Shown here one piece after another: positions 63,351-64,000 of a DNA stretch of 64,000 bases. Numbering within the stretch: position 1 is the stretch's first letter; each line of letters opens with the position of its first letter. The translations under genes and the position numbers were made by a program. The notes under the pieces are model-generated. The model saw only the letters and a list, made by a program, of their open reading frames with translations, was not told the origin of the DNA and ran no database searches. This DNA is from Ramlibacter sp. (GTDB lineage Bacteria > Pseudomonadota > Gammaproteobacteria > Burkholderiales > Burkholderiaceae_C): the NCBI RefSeq assembly GCF_028291745.1, contig NZ_JAQGNQ010000056.1, positions 124,001 through 188,000 on the forward strand, written 5' to 3'.

Positions 63351-64000
63351 ATGACGAACCGACGCAAATTCCTGCAAGAGGCATCCGCCGGCGCCGCTGC
63401 CGTGTCGCTGCCTACGCTGTGGCCCGCCGCGGCCCACGCGCAGCAGTGGAACAACCAGCCGGAAAAGGGCGCCAAGCTGCGGGTGCTGCGCTGGAAGCGG
63501 TTCGTGCAGGGTGACGAGGACGCATACGCCGCCAACGTCAAGAAGTTCAGCGAGAAGTACGGCATCGAGGTGCGCCTGGACGCCGAAGGCTGGGAAGACG
63601 TGCGCCCGAAGGCCGCGGTGGCGGCCAACACCGGCGCCGGCCCGGACATCATCCTGTCCACCAACGACGACGCCAACCTCTACCCCGACAAGCTCCTCGA
63701 CATGACCGATGTCGCCGAGTACCTGGGCAAGAAATACGGCGGCTGGTATCCCGCGTGCGAGGCCTACATGCGCCCCGACGGCCGCAAGTGGATCGGCGTG
63801 CCGCTGGGCGGCACCGGCAGCATGATGGTGTACCGCGAGAGCCAGGTGAAGGCGGCGGGCTTCAATGCCTTCCCGCGCGACACCGACGGCTTCCTGAAGA
63901 TGTTCCAGGCGCTCAAGGCCAAGGGCACGCCGGGCGGCATGGCGCTCGGGCACGCCACCGGCGACTCCGGCTGGACGCAATGGCTGATCTGGGCGCACGG
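63351..64000 (+). CDS. ABC transporter substrate-binding protein, Tat-exported (3' truncated)
   Basis: The frame from ATG 63351 is open to the window end (216 codons visible); the ORF track misses it because no stop is present. CTGAGGAG lies upstream. The N-terminus MTNRRKFLQEASAGAAAVSLP carries a twin-arginine motif, then a hydrophobic stretch and cut region AAAHAQQ. The mature part resembles family-1 carbohydrate-binding proteins (KLRVLRWKRFVQGDEDAY, GPDIILSTNDDANLYPDKLLDMTDV). It is the substrate receptor of the adjacent UgpC-type importer; the sugar or other ligand is unknown. Confidence 0.88.
   Translation, partial: MTNRRKFLQEASAGAAAVSLPTLWPAAAHAQQWNNQPEKGAKLRVLRWKRFVQGDEDAYAANVKKFSEKYGIEVRLDAEGWEDVRPKAAVAANTGAGPDIILSTNDDANLYPDKLLDMTDVAEYLGKKYGGWYPACEAYMRPDGRKWIGVPLGGTGSMMVYRESQVKAAGFNAFPRDTDGFLKMFQALKAKGTPGGMALGHATGDSGWTQWLIWAH

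Noticed and set aside
63511-63705. ORF-track entry in the binding-protein region
   Set aside because: Out-of-frame shadow; the real frame starts at 63351 and stays open to the window end.

Overview
The window is about 64 kb of high-GC DNA, densely packed with genes on both strands. Gene content and order point to a betaproteobacterium of the Burkholderiales, most likely Comamonadaceae (Ramlibacter/Variovorax-like). The reasons are the rpsP-rimM-trmD-rplS block, RsgA and oligoribonuclease nearby, two RhlE-type DEAD-box helicases, TAXI-type and UgpC-type transporters, paired DUF1631 proteins around EttA, and families of dispersed palindromic repeats. This assignment is inferred from protein style, since no rRNA or tRNA is present. 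I saw no prophage, integrase, IS element, CRISPR array or plasmid gene, so the region looks like ordinary chromosome with a few unusual arrangements.

Layout. 1-3.6 kb: the end of a NarL-type histidine kinase, its LuxR-type regulator and a TonB-dependent receptor. 3.6-6.2 kb: a cupin and MFS transporter pair, divergent from a GntR/FCD regulator with clear palindromic operator candidates between them. 6.3-8.8 kb: a two-gene ABC exporter and small membrane proteins. 8.9-11.6 kb: glgC and a Bcr/CflA efflux pump. 11.8-17.4 kb: a DEAD-box helicase, orn, then a translationally coupled M48 protease, pterin dehydratase and rsgA run, then trxC. 17.4-22.6 kb (minus strand): a CobD/CbiB-like protein, a Nudix CoA pyrophosphatase and the rpsP-rimM-trmD-rplS operon, which carries an acyltransferase-3 gene between rimM and trmD. 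22.7-27 kb: GNAT and TM2 proteins, the PiT phosphate transporter with its DUF47 partner, rluA and an SDR.

27.1-32.5 kb: a 2OG-Fe oxygenase, a DUF427 protein, the egtB-egtD ergothioneine genes, a secreted protein, a core-only methionine synthase and a lone receiver. 32.6-39.2 kb: flavin monooxygenase, YciI, a GlxA-type regulator, small monooxygenase, DUF488, a thioredoxin-reductase-like enzyme, DUF2269 and an SDR-DoxX fusion. 39.2-42.4 kb: a KaiC-like double ATPase fused by a stop/start overlap to a hybrid histidine kinase. 42.5-51.9 kb: acyl-CoA ligase, DOPA-dioxygenase-like, ElaB/YqjD-like, glucan phosphorylase, P1 peptidase with a TAXI protein, lytic transglycosylase, GntR, OsmC and GIY-YIG genes. 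52-60 kb: two DUF1631 proteins flanking ettA, then rhlE. 60.3-64 kb: a Rossmann oxidoreductase overlapping rhlE, a transglutaminase-like protein and the start of a sugar-type ABC importer with a Tat-exported binding protein, cut by the window edge.

Genes that clearly work together are the kinase/regulator pair, glgC with the distant phosphorylase (glycogen turnover), the ribosome/tRNA maturation block, PiT with DUF47, and egtB with egtD. The best candidates for less-described biology are the KaiC-like/hybrid-kinase module, the acyltransferase lodged in the ribosomal operon, the DUF1631-EttA-DUF1631 arrangement, the long rhlE/oxidoreductase overlap, and at least four families of palindromic repeats.
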